DNA of 64,000 nucleotides from an uncultured Eubacterium sp. (GTDB lineage: Bacteria; Bacillota; Clostridia; Lachnospirales; Lachnospiraceae), in contig CAKRGX010000009.1 of the NCBI GenBank assembly GCA_934338065.1, positions 32,190 through 96,189 on the forward strand, read 5' to 3'. How positions within the stretch are numbered: the stretch's first letter is position 1; every line of letters starts with the position of its first letter. This document shows, piece after piece, positions 33,838 to 43,612 of this stretch. The notes beneath the pieces were generated by a model that was not told the origin of the DNA, ran no database searches, and was given only the letters and a program-made list of their open reading frames with translations. The position numbers were made by a program, and so were the translations under genes.

Positions 33838-34830
33838 ATGGCACAGAAAAAAATAATATATATGGTAGTTCCCTGCTATAATGAGGAGGAAGTATTAGAC
33901 GAGACTACCCGGCAGCTTTCAGCAAAAATACAAGGGCTGATCGATTCAGAAAAAATTAGTGAGAGGAGTCGTATCCTGTATGTGAATGATGGATCGAAGG
34001 ACCAGACATGGGCAGTTATTTCACGTTTACATGAAGAATATCCTTTAGTAAGCGGGTTGAATCTGTCACGTAACCGTGGACATCAGAATGCAGTTCTGGC
34101 TGGCCTGATGTATGCAAAAGAGCATTGTGATGCCGCAATCTCAATGGATGCGGACCTGCAGGATGATATTAATGCGATTGACGAGATGGTAGAAAAATTC
34201 AATCAGGGGATTGATGTCGTCTATGGAGTGCGCAGCAGCCGGAAAACGGATACTTTTTTTAAAAAATTTACAGCAGAAGGCTTTTATAAGATTATGCAGT
34301 GGATGGGTGTGGATATTGTGTTTAATCATGCGGACTATCGTCTTATGAGCAAGCGTGTGCTGCAACAGATGGAAAATTATAAAGAGGTAAATCTGTTTTT
34401 AAGAGGAATGGTTCCCCTTATCGGATATCCGTCAGATAATGTTTATTATGAACGACATGAGCGCTTTGCCGGTGAAAGTAAGTATCCATTGAAGAAAATG
34501 TTGTCATTTGCCTTTGATGGCATTACTTCATTTAGTGTAAAACCGATTCGTTTTATTTTAAGTATAGGGATGATTATTTTTATTGTCAGTCTTGCTATTC
34601 TGATCTATTCGATCGTACGCCATTTTATGGGAGATACCGTTCTGGGATGGAGCAGCCTCATGGTATCGATATGGGCGCTGGGAGGCTTGCAATTGCTTGC
34701 AATCGGTGTTGTGGGCGAGTACATTGGAAAGATGTATCTGGAGACAAAAGGCCGTCCGAGATTTGCTATACAGGAAGTGCTGAATGATGTAGAAGAGACG
34801 GGTGAAGTGGTAGATCATCCAAATCGGTAA
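33838..34830 (+). CDS. Polyprenyl-phosphate glycosyltransferase (GT2, GtrB/DPM1-like)
   Basis: 330 residues with VVPCYNEEEVL, VNDGSKDQT, LSRNRGHQNAVLAG and SMDADLQDD (DxD metal site) and two C-terminal membrane spans (about 237-262 and 272-297). The architecture is that of GtrB/YkcC-like enzymes that load a sugar onto undecaprenyl phosphate. It is a monocistronic unit with its own promoter and terminator. The neighbouring convergent gene is a GT2-GtrA fusion and a free GtrA is encoded at 39010; these could flip its product. Sugar unknown. Confidence 0.88.
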   Translation: MAQKKIIYMVVPCYNEEEVLDETTRQLSAKIQGLIDSEKISERSRILYVNDGSKDQTWAVISRLHEEYPLVSGLNLSRNRGHQNAVLAGLMYAKEHCDAAISMDADLQDDINAIDEMVEKFNQGIDVVYGVRSSRKTDTFFKKFTAEGFYKIMQWMGVDIVFNHADYRLMSKRVLQQMENYKEVNLFLRGMVPLIGYPSDNVYYERHERFAGESKYPLKKMLSFAFDGITSFSVKPIRFILSIGMIIFIVSLAILIYSIVRHFMGDTVLGWSSLMVSIWALGGLQLLAIGVVGEYIGKMYLETKGRPRFAIQEVLNDVEETGEVVDHPNR

Positions 34831-34840
34831 AATATAGTAT

Positions 34841-34882
34841 AAAAAAACAGGTGCAGAAGATAAGAGCTGCACCTGTTTTTTT
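34841..34882. terminator. Bidirectional intrinsic terminator
   Basis: AACAGGTGCAG pairs with CTGCACCTGTT across about ten bases, with A residues on the left and seven T residues on the right. It separates the convergent genes ending at 34830 and 34898. Confidence 0.92.
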
Positions 34883-34897
34883 GCCGGGTGGGGGGAT

Positions 34898-36001
34898 CTA
34901 TGCTGTTTTCTTCGAACGTTTAAAAACCCATTCGCGCTGGATCTGAAAACTAATGGTGAATAAGATTGTATCAATGATACATTTTCTCAAGGTTGAATAT
35001 GTAATAAATGTCAGGAAATGATTGACAAGCAGTGCAGATAGTAATAACTGCACAATACATAATATATAATATTTTAATATAATGACCGGCGAGCGGGAAT
35101 CATTCTTGAATACTTGCTTTTTGTTCATAAAAAAATTGTATAAAGAACTCATCAGGCGTGATATCACCGTTCGCATAAGGATCAATACGGATAGTTCACC
35201 AAAAGGCAGTGACAGATTATCCGGGATGACAGGACGGAGGATGTACCCCAATATCCAGTACAAAAATATATCAATCAGAAAACTGGAAAGAGAGCTCAAC
35301 ATAAATTTTACGAATACTTTATAGATCCGGATGGAATCTAAAAAAGGATTAAAGTGAGAACTTTCGTTATTTTCAAGATAGATGGTTTCGATTGGAAACT
35401 CCATAATATCGATATGGAATTCTTTTGCAGTGATTAGCATATTCATCTCATATTCAAATCGTTCCCCCTTTGTTGCGGCAAAATAATCCCGGATGAGAGG
35501 GGTGGGAAGACCACGTAAACCGGTCTGGGTATCACTGACATTAATGCCGCAAAGCAAACGGATGAGCTGGCGTGTCAATTTATTGCCAAAACGGCTTCGA
35601 AAAGGTATTTCGCTGCTGACAAACTGGCGGCAGCCAAGAATCAGTTTGTCAGGATTTTCATAAGTTAGTCTGGCGCAGGTATCAATGTCCTTTAAAACAT
35701 GCTGACCGTCACAGTCTACCGTTACAGCTCCTGATATTTCAGGACAGGATTCCAGAATGTAATTGAAAGCAGATTTGAGTGCCATCCCTTTTCCGAAATT
35801 AACAATGTGGCGTATGAGTTTACATCCATACTGCTCTTTACAGATTTTAAAAAATGACCGGTTACACAATTCGCTTCCGTCATCAACGAGTATGATGTTT
35901 TCATAACCGGACATGCGCAGATCATGAACCAGTGAAACCATGCGGTCATCAGGATCCAGCGCAGGAATGATGATGGCTATGTTTTCTTTGTAATGCCCCA
36001 A
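34898..36001 (-). CDS. GT2 glycosyltransferase - GtrA flippase fusion
   Basis: 367 residues. The N-terminal GT-A domain (about 1-225) has IIPALDPDDRM, LVDDGSE, NFGKGMALKSAF and TVDCDGQH (metal site), as in DPM1-like enzymes. The C-terminal part (about 230-365) has four hydrophobic spans ending in IQREWVFKRSK, the GtrA (PF04138) signature tail. GtrA proteins are thought to flip polyprenyl-phosphate sugars, so one protein may both charge and translocate the lipid carrier. Downstream of DUF2156 and typA on the same strand, 21 bases after the former. Confidence 0.9.
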   Translation of the reverse strand: MGHYKENIAIIIPALDPDDRMVSLVHDLRMSGYENIILVDDGSELCNRSFFKICKEQYGCKLIRHIVNFGKGMALKSAFNYILESCPEISGAVTVDCDGQHVLKDIDTCARLTYENPDKLILGCRQFVSSEIPFRSRFGNKLTRQLIRLLCGINVSDTQTGLRGLPTPLIRDYFAATKGERFEYEMNMLITAKEFHIDIMEFPIETIYLENNESSHFNPFLDSIRIYKVFVKFMLSSLSSFLIDIFLYWILGYILRPVIPDNLSLPFGELSVLILMRTVISRLMSSLYNFFMNKKQVFKNDSRSPVIILKYYILCIVQLLLSALLVNHFLTFITYSTLRKCIIDTILFTISFQIQREWVFKRSKKTA

Positions 36002-36022
36002 AATAGTTTTCCCCCTTAACGA

Positions 36023-36934
36023 TCATGTATGATGTGTTACTGTGTATTTTTTCTCCAGCCGTATAGGACGATAGGACAGTTTTGCCTGCCTCAGATTATC
36101 CTGGCCAAGATCATCTTCCCGGTTAACGATTACGGCGTTGGGAAATTCATTTAGGATAAACTGCTGATTAATATAGTTATAGAGTCCTTTGTAGGAAACG
36201 TCTGCTTTTTCAATATGAACGATGGCACAACGGATAGAAGGAATATAAGAACCTACCGTATAAGCTTTTAATTCCCCATGGATGCGTACGCCGCCAATTT
36301 TACATTGAATGGATTGACAGTTTCCAAATAACCGGTAAATACCATCTTCTTCATCATCGATACAGTGGTATTTATCATAAATGCGCCGCTCGTCAAGCCA
36401 TTTTTGATGGAATTGTTCGATTTCTTCAATATGATCGATCCCCAGTGTTTCGTATTTAAAAGTACCATCATATTCACGTAAAAAGCTGTTAAGCAGATTT
36501 TTCTTTTTATGCATGGATTTTCCGCTTAAAGTACGGAGTTTGTCTGCATCATAAAGATAATCAAAGCTGTCACGATCCTTTTCTAAAGTATACTCGGCCA
36601 GACATCCGGTTTCTGTCAAAATCTGCACCATGCGTTCATCAATATTGTAGAACACAGGATTTTCGTGTAACGTGTTTTGAAAATAATGTTCTAAACGATG
36701 AAAGACCTCTGGCAGATCGTCTTCTTTGCAGAGAGGTGCAAACGAACCATGATGTCCATGAACTTCCATGATCAGATAAAGAGCCAGATCATCGACAGCA
36801 AATTTTGTGTGATAGTAGTTTTCCCATAAAAACTGATTGAGAAAATGCCCCTCACTAATATACAGGGGGCGTAATTTCTCATAATCAGCAAAGATATTCT
36901 GAACAAAAGGTGAAATTGGTTTTAATTGTAACAT
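36023..36934 (-). CDS. DUF2156 domain protein (GNAT-like, MprF C-terminal domain type)
   Basis: 303 residues from ATG 36934, chosen because GGAGA lies six bases upstream; the longer reading overlaps the typA end. It matches the DUF2156 layout: two GNAT-like halves, with KNLLNSFLREYDG, EIEQFHQKWL, and a late ADVSYKGLYNYINQQF and NREDDLGQDNLRQAKLSYRP. That closing pattern is shared with the C-terminal catalytic domain of MprF/LysX aminoacyl-phosphatidylglycerol synthases. No flippase membrane domain is attached, so this is the soluble stand-alone type whose substrate is unknown. Possibly aminoacyl transfer to a lipid or a surface glycan. Confidence 0.8.
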   Translation of the reverse strand: MLQLKPISPFVQNIFADYEKLRPLYISEGHFLNQFLWENYYHTKFAVDDLALYLIMEVHGHHGSFAPLCKEDDLPEVFHRLEHYFQNTLHENPVFYNIDERMVQILTETGCLAEYTLEKDRDSFDYLYDADKLRTLSGKSMHKKKNLLNSFLREYDGTFKYETLGIDHIEEIEQFHQKWLDERRIYDKYHCIDDEEDGIYRLFGNCQSIQCKIGGVRIHGELKAYTVGSYIPSIRCAIVHIEKADVSYKGLYNYINQQFILNEFPNAVIVNREDDLGQDNLRQAKLSYRPIRLEKKYTVTHHT

Positions 36935-36954
36935 AGATTCTCCATTTCTCAAAA

Positions 36955-38808
36955 TCAATTTTTGCTTTTCTCTGCATTCGCAGCGTTACGTTTAGCACGA
37001 TAACGTTCTGTTCCGTCCAGAATTTTTTTGCGGATTCGCAGGTTCTTTGGCGTTACTTCCAATAACTCATCTGTATCGATATAATCAAGTGCTTGTTCCA
37101 GACTGAGTTCTCTTGGCGGTGTCAGACGGAGAGCTTCATCCGCACCGGAAGATCGCGTGTTTGTCAGATTCTTTTTCTTGCATACATTCACTTCAATATC
37201 ATCCGATTTGGCATGCTCACCAACAATCATGCCGCCATAGACTTTCTCACCGGGACCAACAAAAAGTGTACCACGTTCCTGTGCATTAAATAAACCATAG
37301 GTGATTGTTTCACCATCTTCATATGCAATAAGAGACCCCTGCTTACGATATGGAATTTCTCCTTTGAAAGGACCATAACCTGCAAATTCGGTATTAATCA
37401 CGCCGTTTCCTTTTGTGTCCGTCATGAATTCACCACGATAACCGATCAGACCACGGGAAGGAATGAGAAACTCTAAACGTGTTGTTCCTGCATTTAACGG
37501 ATTCATTGCCTGTAATTCACCTTTTCGCTGGCTGAGCCGGTCGATGACATTACCGGTAAATTCATCCGGCACGTCGACAAAAGCACGTTCCATAGGCTCA
37601 AGTTTTTTACCATTTTCATCTTCTTTATAAAGAACTTCTGCTTTACTAACAGCAAATTCATATCCTTCACGGCGCATATTTTCAATCAATACAGATAAAT
37701 GGAGTTCACCTCGGCCGGATACTTTGTAGGCCTCTGTTGTTTCCGTGTCCTCAACACGAAGTGATACATCCGTGTTGAGCATACGGTACAGACGATCGCG
37801 CAAATGACGGGAAGTAACATACTCGCCTTCCTGACCGGCAAGAGGACTGTCGTTTACCATAAAGTGCATGGCAATCGTCGGTTCGGAGATCTTTTGGAAA
37901 GGAATTGCTTGTGGATTTTCCGGACTACATAAAGTATCACCAATATGAATGTCAGAAATACCTGAAATGGCAACGATGGAACCGATACCGGCTTCATTTA
38001 CTTCAACACGGTTCAGACCTTCGAATTCATATAATTTGGAAATTTTTACTTTTTCGCATTTGTCCGGGTCATGATGATTTACGATAACCGCTTCCTGATT
38101 GACTTTGATTGTTCCATTATCAACCTTACCAATACCGATACGTCCTACATATTCATTGTAGTCAATGGTGCTGATCAGAACCTGTGTGCTGGCATCCGGA
38201 TCCCCTTCCGGTGCCGGAATGTAATTAATAATGGCATCAAAAAGAGGTTTCATATCAGTGCCGGGAATATTGGCATCCGTAGAGGCAACGCCCTCTTTTG
38301 CTGAGGCAAAAATAAATGGACAGTCAAGCTGGGCATCGTCAGCGTCCAGATCAATGAACAGTTCCAGAATTTCATCCACCACTTCTTCCGGTCTTGCTTC
38401 CGGTCGGTCAATCTTATTGACACATACAACAACGGGAAGGGAGAGTTCCAGTGCCTTCTTGAGTACAAATTTTGTCTGTGGCATAGCCCCTTCAAATGCG
38501 TCGACAACAAGGATAACGCCATTTACCATTTTTAATACACGCTCAACTTCTCCGCCAAAATCAGCATGTCCCGGTGTATCAATGATATTGATCTTAATTC
38601 CATTATATGAGATAGCAGTGTTTTTGGATAAAATTGTTATACCGCGTTCGCGTTCAATGTCATTGGAATCCATGACACGTTCAGCAACCTCCTGATTGGC
38701 ACGGAATACACCGCTTTGCTTTAAAAGTTCATCAACTAGAGTTGTTTTGCCATGATCAACGTGGGCGATGATGGCAATGTTACGAATATCTTCTCGTTTT
38801 GTTTTCAT
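36955..38808 (-). CDS. typA: Ribosome-associated GTPase TypA/BipA
   Basis: 617 residues, the usual TypA length. G1 AHVDHGKTTL (about 16-25), RERGITI, the DTPGHADFGGEVERVL G3 motif and NKID G4 are intact, followed by the TypA-specific C-terminal region with PSRGLIGYRGEF and the FGPGEKVYGGMIVGEHAK block. TypA binds the ribosome and supports 50S assembly and growth under stress or cold. It has its own promoter (38884-38912) and a long leader with a perfect hairpin. The following genes at 36023 and 34898 are probably co-transcribed. Confidence 0.97.
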   Translation of the reverse strand: MKTKREDIRNIAIIAHVDHGKTTLVDELLKQSGVFRANQEVAERVMDSNDIERERGITILSKNTAISYNGIKINIIDTPGHADFGGEVERVLKMVNGVILVVDAFEGAMPQTKFVLKKALELSLPVVVCVNKIDRPEARPEEVVDEILELFIDLDADDAQLDCPFIFASAKEGVASTDANIPGTDMKPLFDAIINYIPAPEGDPDASTQVLISTIDYNEYVGRIGIGKVDNGTIKVNQEAVIVNHHDPDKCEKVKISKLYEFEGLNRVEVNEAGIGSIVAISGISDIHIGDTLCSPENPQAIPFQKISEPTIAMHFMVNDSPLAGQEGEYVTSRHLRDRLYRMLNTDVSLRVEDTETTEAYKVSGRGELHLSVLIENMRREGYEFAVSKAEVLYKEDENGKKLEPMERAFVDVPDEFTGNVIDRLSQRKGELQAMNPLNAGTTRLEFLIPSRGLIGYRGEFMTDTKGNGVINTEFAGYGPFKGEIPYRKQGSLIAYEDGETITYGLFNAQERGTLFVGPGEKVYGGMIVGEHAKSDDIEVNVCKKKNLTNTRSSGADEALRLTPPRELSLEQALDYIDTDELLEVTPKNLRIRKKILDGTERYRAKRNAANAEKSKN

Positions 38809-38825
38809 CTTTATCCTTCCTTCTT

Positions 38826-38850
38826 ATGGTACAATAATGGGGTGTACCAT
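38826..38850 (-). promoter_or_regulatory. Perfect hairpin in the typA leader
   Basis: ATGGTACA (38826-38833) and TGTACCAT (38843-38850) flank nine bases between the typA promoter and its ribosome site. The palindromic arms could form an RNA hairpin or bind a regulator. No terminator T tract follows. Confidence 0.5.
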
Positions 38851-38883
38851 GCTCTTTTTCGTGTTTTTTAAAATCAAATGATT

Positions 38884-38912
38884 ATTATATCATGGTTTTT
38901 ATGGTGTGGCAA
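38884..38912 (-). promoter_or_regulatory. Promoter of typA
   Basis: On the minus strand TTGCCA, 17-base spacer, TATAAT, about 75 bases upstream of the typA start. Confidence 0.75.
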
Positions 38913-38953
38913 GTTTTATTCGGACTCAAACTCTGCAATTCTTATACTAGGCA

Positions 38954-38981
38954 TTTACGATAAAATGTGATAAAATAAAAT
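38954..38981 (+). promoter_or_regulatory. Possible promoter of the gtrA-like gene
   Basis: TTTACG (38954-38959), 16-base spacer, TAAAAT (38976-38981), about 30 bases before the start at 39010. Confidence 0.55.
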
Positions 38982-39009
38982 CTATGTAAGCTGAACAAGG
39001 AGTGGAAAA

Positions 39010-39510
39010 ATGAAAAATACAAGGAACAAAGAAGAGTATGAAAAAAACGATATATTTGACTGCATCATGAGTTTACCGGGTCTTCGTATTATGTGGCCGT
39101 TCTACAGTAAGTTCAAGGATAAACTGTTGTATCTGTTTTTTGGTGCATTGACAACCTTGGTGAATCTGGTGGTATTCTATCTTTTGACGGAGAGACCGTG
39201 GCAGATTAATGTTACGGTGGGAAATGTTATTTCTATTATATTGGCAATTTTATTTGCTTATATTACCAATAAGATTTGGGTTTTTAATTCAAAGACCAAT
39301 GATGCAAAAGCGTTATTTGCGGAGTTCGCCCGGTTTGTCGGCGGACGAATGTCTACTATGGTTATAGAAGTTGGTGGCGTATTCCTCATTTTTAATATCA
39401 TGGGACAGCCGAAGATGCTGGCAAAATTAGTTACACAGGTGATCGTTATTATTGGAAACTATTTTATCAGCAAGTTCCTCGTATTCCGTAATGTGGAGGA
39501 CGAGAATTGA
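39010..39510 (+). CDS. GtrA family membrane protein
   Basis: 166 residues with four hydrophobic spans. The segment KLLYLFFGALTTLVNLVVFYLLTE, the AYITNKIWVFNSK motif after span two and the final NYFISKFLVFRN are hallmarks of GtrA (PF04138). The family is linked to flipping polyprenyl-phosphate sugars for cell-wall or teichoic-acid glycosylation. It could serve the stand-alone GtrB-like enzyme at 33838 or that at 15579. AAGGAG precedes the ATG. Confidence 0.9.
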   Translation: MKNTRNKEEYEKNDIFDCIMSLPGLRIMWPFYSKFKDKLLYLFFGALTTLVNLVVFYLLTERPWQINVTVGNVISIILAILFAYITNKIWVFNSKTNDAKALFAEFARFVGGRMSTMVIEVGGVFLIFNIMGQPKMLAKLVTQVIVIIGNYFISKFLVFRNVEDEN

Positions 39511-39611
39511 TTACGGTGGACATGAAAATGACATATGGATTTCTTAATATTTGCATGAGTAACTCCGATATATTTATTGAAGAATAGGAAAGTTAGTATT
39601 GGCAGAAAGGT

Positions 39612-42600
39612 ATGATTAGTAATATGAAAAGTAGATTAAAGAAATATAGAAAGACAAAATATTTGTTTTTGCTGTTATTGGTACTGACAACAGGTGCCTT
39701 TTTTCTACAGAGTGATCATGGACACGCAGCAGATGAAATCTTTATTACCTATAATGGACAGGACCTTGATCCTGCGGTACCGATACAGATGACTTCCAGC
39801 AGTATGCAGTTGATGTTGCGTACGACGGGTACGGCATATGATGACGAACGTTATAAGGTTGAGTGGTCGATTGAGGATTCTGCAGTACGTGATGTGATCG
39901 CTTCCATCGAACAGAGTAAGACAAGTAAATTGATTGCCACTGTCCATGCGTTGTCACCTGGTAATGTTACCGTGACGGCAACGGTAAAAGATAGCATGAT
40001 AGACGATGCCGTGCTGGGAAGTACGACGTGTAATATCAACGTTATGTTTGCAATTGATACATCACTTAATGCGGATATATATCGTTATGTAAATGAGACG
40101 GATACCGAACGTTCCCTTGTCTTGTATGCAGATGATGCACCGGTTCAGATGGATCTGAACTTTGGTGAGGCTTCTCATGCACAGTGGATCAGTTCCAATG
40201 AAGAAGTTGTTACCGTTGGGCAGAATACAGGAATACTGACGCCGGTAGGCGCGGGGCGTACGCAGATAACAGCTTCCTATACTCCGCCCGGAGATTCGAG
40301 TGTTACGTATACAGCGTTGCTGAATGTGTATGTAAAACCAAAAGTGTCCCTCAGCAATGGCAGTGGATATACGAATTCTCTAGTAAATAAGAAGATCAGT
40401 TCCGGATCTTATATTTATACCGATACGGTGTTTACCAATAATATACAGGCAATCCGAAACAAAGTTACCTGGGTTATTAAACAGGATGATGGACGAGGCA
40501 ATCCGAAAGTATTAGCCAATTCGCTTGGGATGGAATCGGATCTGATCCATGTGACTCCTTCCGGCATGTATAGTAATGAACTTAAGATTGAAGGAACGGC
40601 AGGGAAATACGTTATTGAATTTTATACCAATGGTACTTATGTAAGTGAATCCAACCATACAGAAGCATATGAGCCAACGGTATTCACTTTTACTTTGACG
40701 GCGGCTATTGGAGATAAGGAAGAAACGTTAGGGTCAGGTGACTCGCTTGATCTGGCACAGGCGTTTGGTATGACCAGAGAGGATTTTCTCCGCTATTTTA
40801 TTTCTACAAACTGGACGAAAGATGGGGGAGCAATTTACAATTATGCAAATTATGACAGTACAACAGGTGTTCTTACGATTAAAAATAATGTGGCAGAAGG
40901 AACGCTGATCGATCAGGTCAATGTGAAACCGGCTTATAAGAAAAATGTAGCAGAACTTCTTGGCCTCGATGCTGAGAACGAGGATGTTCTGAATGCCATG
41001 CCGATGACATTCCGTGTCGTTGTTAACCTGAAGGATCAATTGCGGCTGAGCGCTACCAGTATTACGCTTTCTGAAAAGGCAGAGTACCAGTTGACTGCTA
41101 CCTATAATGGTACATATGATGAACCTGTAAAATGGAGCAGCTCGGATTCATCATATGTAAAAGTGGATGATAATGGTCTTATTACGGCATTAAAGAATAC
41201 AAAAGGCGACGTTGTTGTTACTGCTTCTCTGACGAATGCTGCCGGTAAGACGATCACGGCGTCCTGTCTGGTTGTTGTTGAGCCGGCTTTGAGTTCGTTC
41301 TCATTAGATCCGAATGTGACGGAAATGAGTATGTTTGTCGGCGAGAGTACAACAATTAAGGCAGTCATTAAACAGGCTATTACAAATGCACCGTTATCCT
41401 GGTCGTGTTCAACGGCAAATTCCAATATTTTTTCCGTTTCAACGTCATCGGATTGCAAGAGTGCTATCATTACTGCAAATGGTACGGGAACGGCGGATCT
41501 GGTTGTAGAAAATACAGTAAATAAGGAAGACCGGAAGACAATTCGTATAACGGTTCGTTCTGCTATTCAGTCAATTTCTTTAAAAAATGAAGAGATGTCC
41601 GTTCCGCGTTACAAAGACGGATACAATATGGGGAAAAATGATGTTTCCTATATGCCGACGAATGCAACGGATACAGATCTGATCTGGACCAGTTCTAACA
41701 CATCGATTGCTACTGTTGATGATGAGGGGTATATTTCGTTTATTAATGCAGGTGTTACGCTGATCACAGTCAGGCCGGTTAATAATCCAAATGGTATTAT
41801 GGCCTCCTGTCTGCTGACGATCATTGGATCAGCCGATAAGATATCGTTTAGTGAAAATGATATTACGATGAATGTGGGTGAGACACATTCGGTTACAGTG
41901 GATTTTGAACCGATCAACACAACAGCGGATTTGACCTGGACACCAACCGGCGATGGTAAGGATTGTGTGACGATACTGCCGTATGATGAGGCCAGAGCGA
42001 TTGCGTCATTCCAGGCTAAGGCACCGGGAACGGCGTATATTAATGTCACATCGCCGCAGACGGGTACTGAGACGATTAAGATTACGGTGAAGCAGCCTTC
42101 TACGGGAATCGCTATTACACCGAAGAAACTGACTGTTATGACAGGGACGGTTGCTCAGCTTGAGGCGAAATTAATGCCGGCTAATTCTACCGATACGATC
42201 AGTTGGCGCAGTTATAATGCCGGTGTTGCTTCTGTGGATGAAAATGGTCAGGTGAAAGGTGTTAAAGCGGGCACAACGTTTATTGAAGCCAGAGCATATA
42301 ATGGAAAAACAGCAGGAGCTCTGGAGGTTGTTGAGGTAACTGTTTTAGATGGATTAAAGAGTATTTCCCAGGATACAGCGAGAAAAACTGTGCAGGTGGA
42401 TGACTCGATCATTCTTGCCCCGGTTTTTAATCCGACAACTGCATATAATAAGGAAATGAAATGGAGTGTAGCTGATTCCGGGATAGTCAGGGTTGAGGCA
42501 TCCGGCGTATCCAACGCTAAAGTCACGGGTGTCAAAGTAGGAACTACGATGGTGACAGGAACAAGTGCAGAAGGTGGTCTATCGCTTTCTTACCTGATCG

Positions 42601-43589
42601 ATGTGGTAGCTAGACCGAAGGCCAATAATACAAAGGTATCATTGACGCCTGACTCCAAGTTTTTGAAGGTCGGCAAGTCCTTTTATATTACGGCATCCGT
42701 TTCCGGCACATCCAATAAGAAAGTTAAGTGGAGTACAAGTAATAAAAAAGTGGCCTCTGTTTCTTCCGGCGGAAAAGTAAAGGGCAGGAAGATCGGCACG
42801 GCGTATATTAAGGCTACGGCAAGAGATGGAAGTGGAGCTTATGCCCGCTGTAAGGTTCGTGTTGTACGAAAGGTGACAAAGATTAAGCTAAATAAGTATA
42901 CAGGCAGAGTTCTGATCGGCAATACAATGAAGTTAAAAGCTACTATTAAGCCTAAGAACGCAACAATACGATCGGTTTCATGGTCTTCCAGTAATAAGGC
43001 AGTTGCCACGGTCAGCAATACGGGGCGAGTGCTTGGTGTGGGAGAGGGGATTGTCAAGATTAAGGCAAAAGCAAAGGACGGTTCTGGTAAATCTGCTACT
43101 TGTATTGTTCGTGTCAGTGAGCCGGTAGAAGCAACCGGTATTTCGGTGGCAAACAATCAGATTACGGTAGCAAAGGGAAAGATAGCACAGTCAGGTATTA
43201 CTTTAAATCCGGCTAACTCAACTACCGGCATCAAGTATCATTCCGATAATCCAGCAGTTGCTACGGTGAACAAATATGGTAAGATAAAAACGAAACGTGC
43301 CGGAGAGGCTACAATCTATGGAAAAACACCTACCGGATTGTATGGGTACTGTGATGTTCTGGTTGTTGATATGAAGCGTAAGGCAGTTACGTTACGGCAG
43401 TATGATACCGAGCAATTGGCAGTGAATGAGATTAGGAGTGGTGTTACCTGGTATTCGAAAGATATCAATATTGCAACGGTATCTGAAAACGGTCTTGTTA
43501 CCGGGCGTAAAAAGGGAACAACTATTGTTTATGCAGTTGTAAATGGTGTGAAGCTTGGTTGCCGTGTTACCGTTAAAAATATTAAATAG
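39612..43589 (+). CDS. Large secreted Big2-repeat surface protein
   Basis: 1,325 residues. A basic N-terminus and hydrophobic stretch (about 17-34) followed by HGHA-ADE look like a cleaved signal peptide. The rest is a chain of roughly ten or more bacterial Ig-like group 2 domains of 80-90 residues, recognised by repeated WSSSN-x-x-V-A-x-V and G-x-V-x-G-x-x-x-G-x-x-x-I elements. Regularity rises toward the C-terminus, which is very Lys-rich. No LPXTG motif, transmembrane tail or S-layer homology domain is visible, so attachment may be through charge or polymer binding, or the protein is released. Big2 domains usually serve adhesion or as spacers. Confidence 0.88.
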   Translation: MISNMKSRLKKYRKTKYLFLLLLVLTTGAFFLQSDHGHAADEIFITYNGQDLDPAVPIQMTSSSMQLMLRTTGTAYDDERYKVEWSIEDSAVRDVIASIEQSKTSKLIATVHALSPGNVTVTATVKDSMIDDAVLGSTTCNINVMFAIDTSLNADIYRYVNETDTERSLVLYADDAPVQMDLNFGEASHAQWISSNEEVVTVGQNTGILTPVGAGRTQITASYTPPGDSSVTYTALLNVYVKPKVSLSNGSGYTNSLVNKKISSGSYIYTDTVFTNNIQAIRNKVTWVIKQDDGRGNPKVLANSLGMESDLIHVTPSGMYSNELKIEGTAGKYVIEFYTNGTYVSESNHTEAYEPTVFTFTLTAAIGDKEETLGSGDSLDLAQAFGMTREDFLRYFISTNWTKDGGAIYNYANYDSTTGVLTIKNNVAEGTLIDQVNVKPAYKKNVAELLGLDAENEDVLNAMPMTFRVVVNLKDQLRLSATSITLSEKAEYQLTATYNGTYDEPVKWSSSDSSYVKVDDNGLITALKNTKGDVVVTASLTNAAGKTITASCLVVVEPALSSFSLDPNVTEMSMFVGESTTIKAVIKQAITNAPLSWSCSTANSNIFSVSTSSDCKSAIITANGTGTADLVVENTVNKEDRKTIRITVRSAIQSISLKNEEMSVPRYKDGYNMGKNDVSYMPTNATDTDLIWTSSNTSIATVDDEGYISFINAGVTLITVRPVNNPNGIMASCLLTIIGSADKISFSENDITMNVGETHSVTVDFEPINTTADLTWTPTGDGKDCVTILPYDEARAIASFQAKAPGTAYINVTSPQTGTETIKITVKQPSTGIAITPKKLTVMTGTVAQLEAKLMPANSTDTISWRSYNAGVASVDENGQVKGVKAGTTFIEARAYNGKTAGALEVVEVTVLDGLKSISQDTARKTVQVDDSIILAPVFNPTTAYNKEMKWSVADSGIVRVEASGVSNAKVTGVKVGTTMVTGTSAEGGLSLSYLIDVVARPKANNTKVSLTPDSKFLKVGKSFYITASVSGTSNKKVKWSTSNKKVASVSSGGKVKGRKIGTAYIKATARDGSGAYARCKVRVVRKVTKIKLNKYTGRVLIGNTMKLKATIKPKNATIRSVSWSSSNKAVATVSNTGRVLGVGEGIVKIKAKAKDGSGKSATCIVRVSEPVEATGISVANNQITVAKGKIAQSGITLNPANSTTGIKYHSDNPAVATVNKYGKIKTKRAGEATIYGKTPTGLYGYCDVLVVDMKRKAVTLRQYDTEQLAVNEIRSGVTWYSKDINIATVSENGLVTGRKKGTTIVYAVVNGVKLGCRVTVKNIK

Positions 43590-43612
43590 AGAAAATAGAT
43601 GGGAGGATTTTA

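Noticed and set aside
39705..43156. Long minus-strand frames opposite the Big2 gene
   Set aside because: They lack ribosome sites and their translations are low-complexity mirror images of the Big2 repeats.
41000..43589. DNA-level tandem repeats in the Big2 gene
   Set aside because: The repeat is at protein level; the nucleotide sequences of the units differ too much to count as a DNA repeat.
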